Shown: positions 62,777 through 64,000 of the stretch, piece by piece
How the letters are laid out: the number at the start of each line of letters is the position of its first letter
Numbering within the stretch: the first letter of the stretch is position 1
Assembly (NCBI GenBank): GCA_031287715.1
Contig: JAITSN010000045.1
Span: forward strand, 1-64,000
DNA length: 64,000 nt
Origin: Mediterranea sp. (in: CFB group bacteria)
Lineage (GTDB): Bacteria > Bacteroidota > Bacteroidia > Bacteroidales > Bacteroidaceae
Direction of reading: 5' to 3'
Made by a program: the position numbers and the translations under genes
Notes under the pieces: generated by a model
Seen by the model: the letters and a program-made list of their open reading frames with translations, nothing else
The model's database searches: none
What the model was told of the DNA's origin: nothing

Positions 62777-62815
62777 CAATAAACAATTGACAGTTGGCAA
62801 TGAACAACTGACAAT
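62754..62815. repeat. AT-rich CAATTGACAAT-type minirepeats
   Basis: Imperfect copies of AACAATTGACAAT-like words, the same family as at 27765-27862. They begin inside the last codons of the acyltransferase gene and lead into the GC-rich leader repeat. Confidence 0.65.
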
Positions 62816-62824
62816 TAGCTAATC

Positions 62825-63590
62825 CGCAGGCAAATGGTAAATCGTAAATGATAAATGGTAAATGTTTGGGCGTTGCCTGCGGCCCGAGCCATCCGCTGCA
62901 AGTCCTCGCTTCGCTTCGCTCGTTCCGGGCTTTCCGCTGCTGTCTCTAACGCGGCTGCGCGTCTTTGTGAAACCAAAAAACGGCATTATCTTTTAAAAAA
63001 AGCGCTTCGACGCCGTCTAAGCGCCGTTACCTTTTGGGGAAAGCGCTTCGACGCCGTCGAAATGCCGTTACCTTTTGGGGAAAACGCTTCGACGCCGTCG
63101 AAATGCCGTTACCTTTTGGGGAAAACGCTTCGACGCCGTCGAAAAGCCGTTACCTTTTGGGGAAATCATTTCGACGCCGTCTAAGCGCCGTCACCTTTTG
63201 GGGAAATCATTTCGACGCCGTCTAAGCGCCGTTACCTTTTGGGGAAATCATTTCGACGCCGTCGAAATGCCGTTACCTTTTGGGGAAAACGCTTCGACGC
63301 CGTCGAAATGCCGTTACCTTTTGGGGAAATCATTTCGACGCCGTCTAAGCGCCATTACATGTTTGAAAAAGCATTTTCGACGTCAACAAAACGTCATTAC
63401 ATGTTTGAAAAAGCATTTTCGACGTCAACAAAGCGTCATTACATGTTTGAAAAAGCATTTTTGACGTCAACAAAGCGTCATTACATGTTTGAAAAAGCAT
63501 TTTCGACGTCAACAAAACGTCATTACATGTTTGAAAAAGCATTTTCGACGTCAACAAAGCGTCATTACATTTTTGGGAATGGCGAAACGG
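62825..63590 (+). repeat. Composite repeat: leader plus eight 41-bp and five 42-bp units
   Basis: The leader (about 62860-62965) matches the leaders at 27.9-28.5 kb (TTTGGGCGTTGCCTGCGGCC ... TAACGCGGCTGCGCG). It is followed by a transition unit, then eight 41-bp units with CCGTTACCTTTTGGGGAAA and TTCGACGCCGTCGAAATG-type dyads (about 63028-63352). The array then changes to five 42-bp units with CATTACATGTTTGAAAAAGC and TTCGACGTCAACAAAGCG (starts 63353, 63395, 63437, 63479, 63521). It is the reverse orientation of the array at 28 kb. No cas genes; ORFs over it are artefacts. Confidence 0.85.
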
Positions 63591-63601
63591 TAAATTTCAA
63601 G

Positions 63602-63609
63602 TATCTTTG
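63602..63609 (+). promoter_or_regulatory. Possible -7 box of hemW
   Basis: TATCTTTG, 22 bp before the hemW ATG and directly after the end of the repeat array. No good -33 element at the proper distance. Confidence 0.4.
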
Positions 63610-63631
63610 TTTTCTATAATTTCTTTTTGTT

Positions 63632-64000
63632 ATGGCCGGTATCTACATACATGTTCCGTTTTGCAGGACGAGATGCATCTATTGCGATTTTTATTCTACG
63701 ACCCGGCCTGAGTTGAAAGATTGTTATGTCAAGGCTTTATGTCAAGAGCTTGAGTCGCGGAAGGATTACCTGGAAAAGCCTGTTGAGACGATTTATTTCG
63801 GCGGCGGAACTCCTTCGCTGCTTGGGCCGGATGATTTCGGGCAGATATTCGATACAATTGACCGGGTGTACGGCATGGAACACAGCCAAGAGGTTACGCT
63901 TGAGGCTAATCCGGACGATTTGACGCCGGAATATTTGCAGGCTCTTTCGCAACTTCCTTTTAACCGGATCAGTATAGGTATACAGACGTTTGACGAGGCA
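63632..64000 (+). CDS. hemW: HemW-like radical SAM protein (coproporphyrinogen III oxidase-like), 5' part
   Basis: 123 codons are visible before the window ends. The start MAGIYIHVPFCRTRCIYCDFY carries the CX3CX2C radical-SAM cluster site. It is followed by ETIYFGGGTPSLL and the HemN/HemW block VTLEANPDDLTPEYL ... LPFNRISIGIQTFDEA. The CRTRC form with Tyr-Cys-Asp-Phe is typical of HemW, a heme chaperone, rather than of the true anaerobic oxidase HemN, but the C-terminal half needed to decide is outside the window. Confidence 0.88.
   Translation, partial: MAGIYIHVPFCRTRCIYCDFYSTTRPELKDCYVKALCQELESRKDYLEKPVETIYFGGGTPSLLGPDDFGQIFDTIDRVYGMEHSQEVTLEANPDDLTPEYLQALSQLPFNRISIGIQTFDEA

Noticed and set aside
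62855..63619. Several overlapping ORFs (60-129 codons) across the 63-kb array, in both strands
   Set aside because: They are produced by the periodic repeat sequence, show the same repeated peptide in several frames, and have no start context or homology.

Overview
The window comes from a Bacteroidota chromosome, most likely order Bacteroidales (a Parabacteroides/Tannerella-like relative is my guess; the family is not proven). The reasons are a SusC/SusD pair, Bacteroidota-type -7 promoter boxes (TAnnTTTG), few recognisable Shine-Dalgarno sequences, a Nudix-type xylose regulator beside xylBAE, and gut/oral-type glycoside hydrolases.

Layout. (1) 1-13.3 kb is a decaying xylan/arabinoxylan utilisation locus, mostly on the minus strand. 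It holds an IS3 transposase fragment fused to a broken PHP-domain gene, susD, susC, a GH43, an in-frame GH2::GH43 chimera, a GH30 remnant and an N-terminally truncated GH30. (2) 13.3-14.9 kb is an IS110-family element whose right side abuts a truncated copy of a dispersed repeat. (3) 14.9-18.6 kb is housekeeping: an aspartate aminotransferase, the initiator tRNA (minus strand) and metG. (4) 18.7-23.1 kb is a small surface-glycan operon: a flippase and three glycosyltransferases. (5) 23.3-27.7 kb holds a secreted carboxypeptidase-regulatory-domain protein, then fucI-fucP for L-fucose uptake and isomerisation. (6) 27.7-28.5 kb is a large intergenic repeat, a 41-bp hairpin array between inverted leaders. 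(7) 28.8-33.9 kb is the D-xylose operon: Nudix regulator, xylB, xylA, xylE. A convergent RluA-type pseudouridine synthase follows. (8) 35.3-62.8 kb is one unidirectional block of 29 genes that looks like an aryl-polyene/flexirubin-type biosynthesis and export cluster. (9) 62.8-63.6 kb is a second 41/42-bp repeat array, followed by the start of hemW, cut by the window edge.

How the large cluster could work (inference from families): an aromatic-amino-acid ammonia-lyase makes a cinnamate-type starter and a PaaK-like ligase activates it. Two ACPs, three complete ketosynthases, two ketosynthase-like proteins without the catalytic cysteine, a FabG-like reductase and two hotdog dehydratase-like proteins extend it into a conjugated chain. 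An O-methyltransferase modifies the aryl head. A thioesterase, several LPLAT-type acyltransferases and a GT2 glycosyltransferase attach it to a lipid or sugar carrier. An MMPL-type exporter fused to an acyltransferase, a LolA-like carrier and several secreted proteins move it to the outer membrane. Unusual parts are a tandem pair of CrtI/RetSat-like FAD oxidoreductases, a radical-SAM enzyme with a B12-binding-type N-terminus, and a C-terminal Rossmann-like extension shared by two acyltransferases. No DarA/DarB resorcinol genes and no phosphopantetheinyl transferase are visible. This cluster is the best candidate in the window for an incompletely described system.
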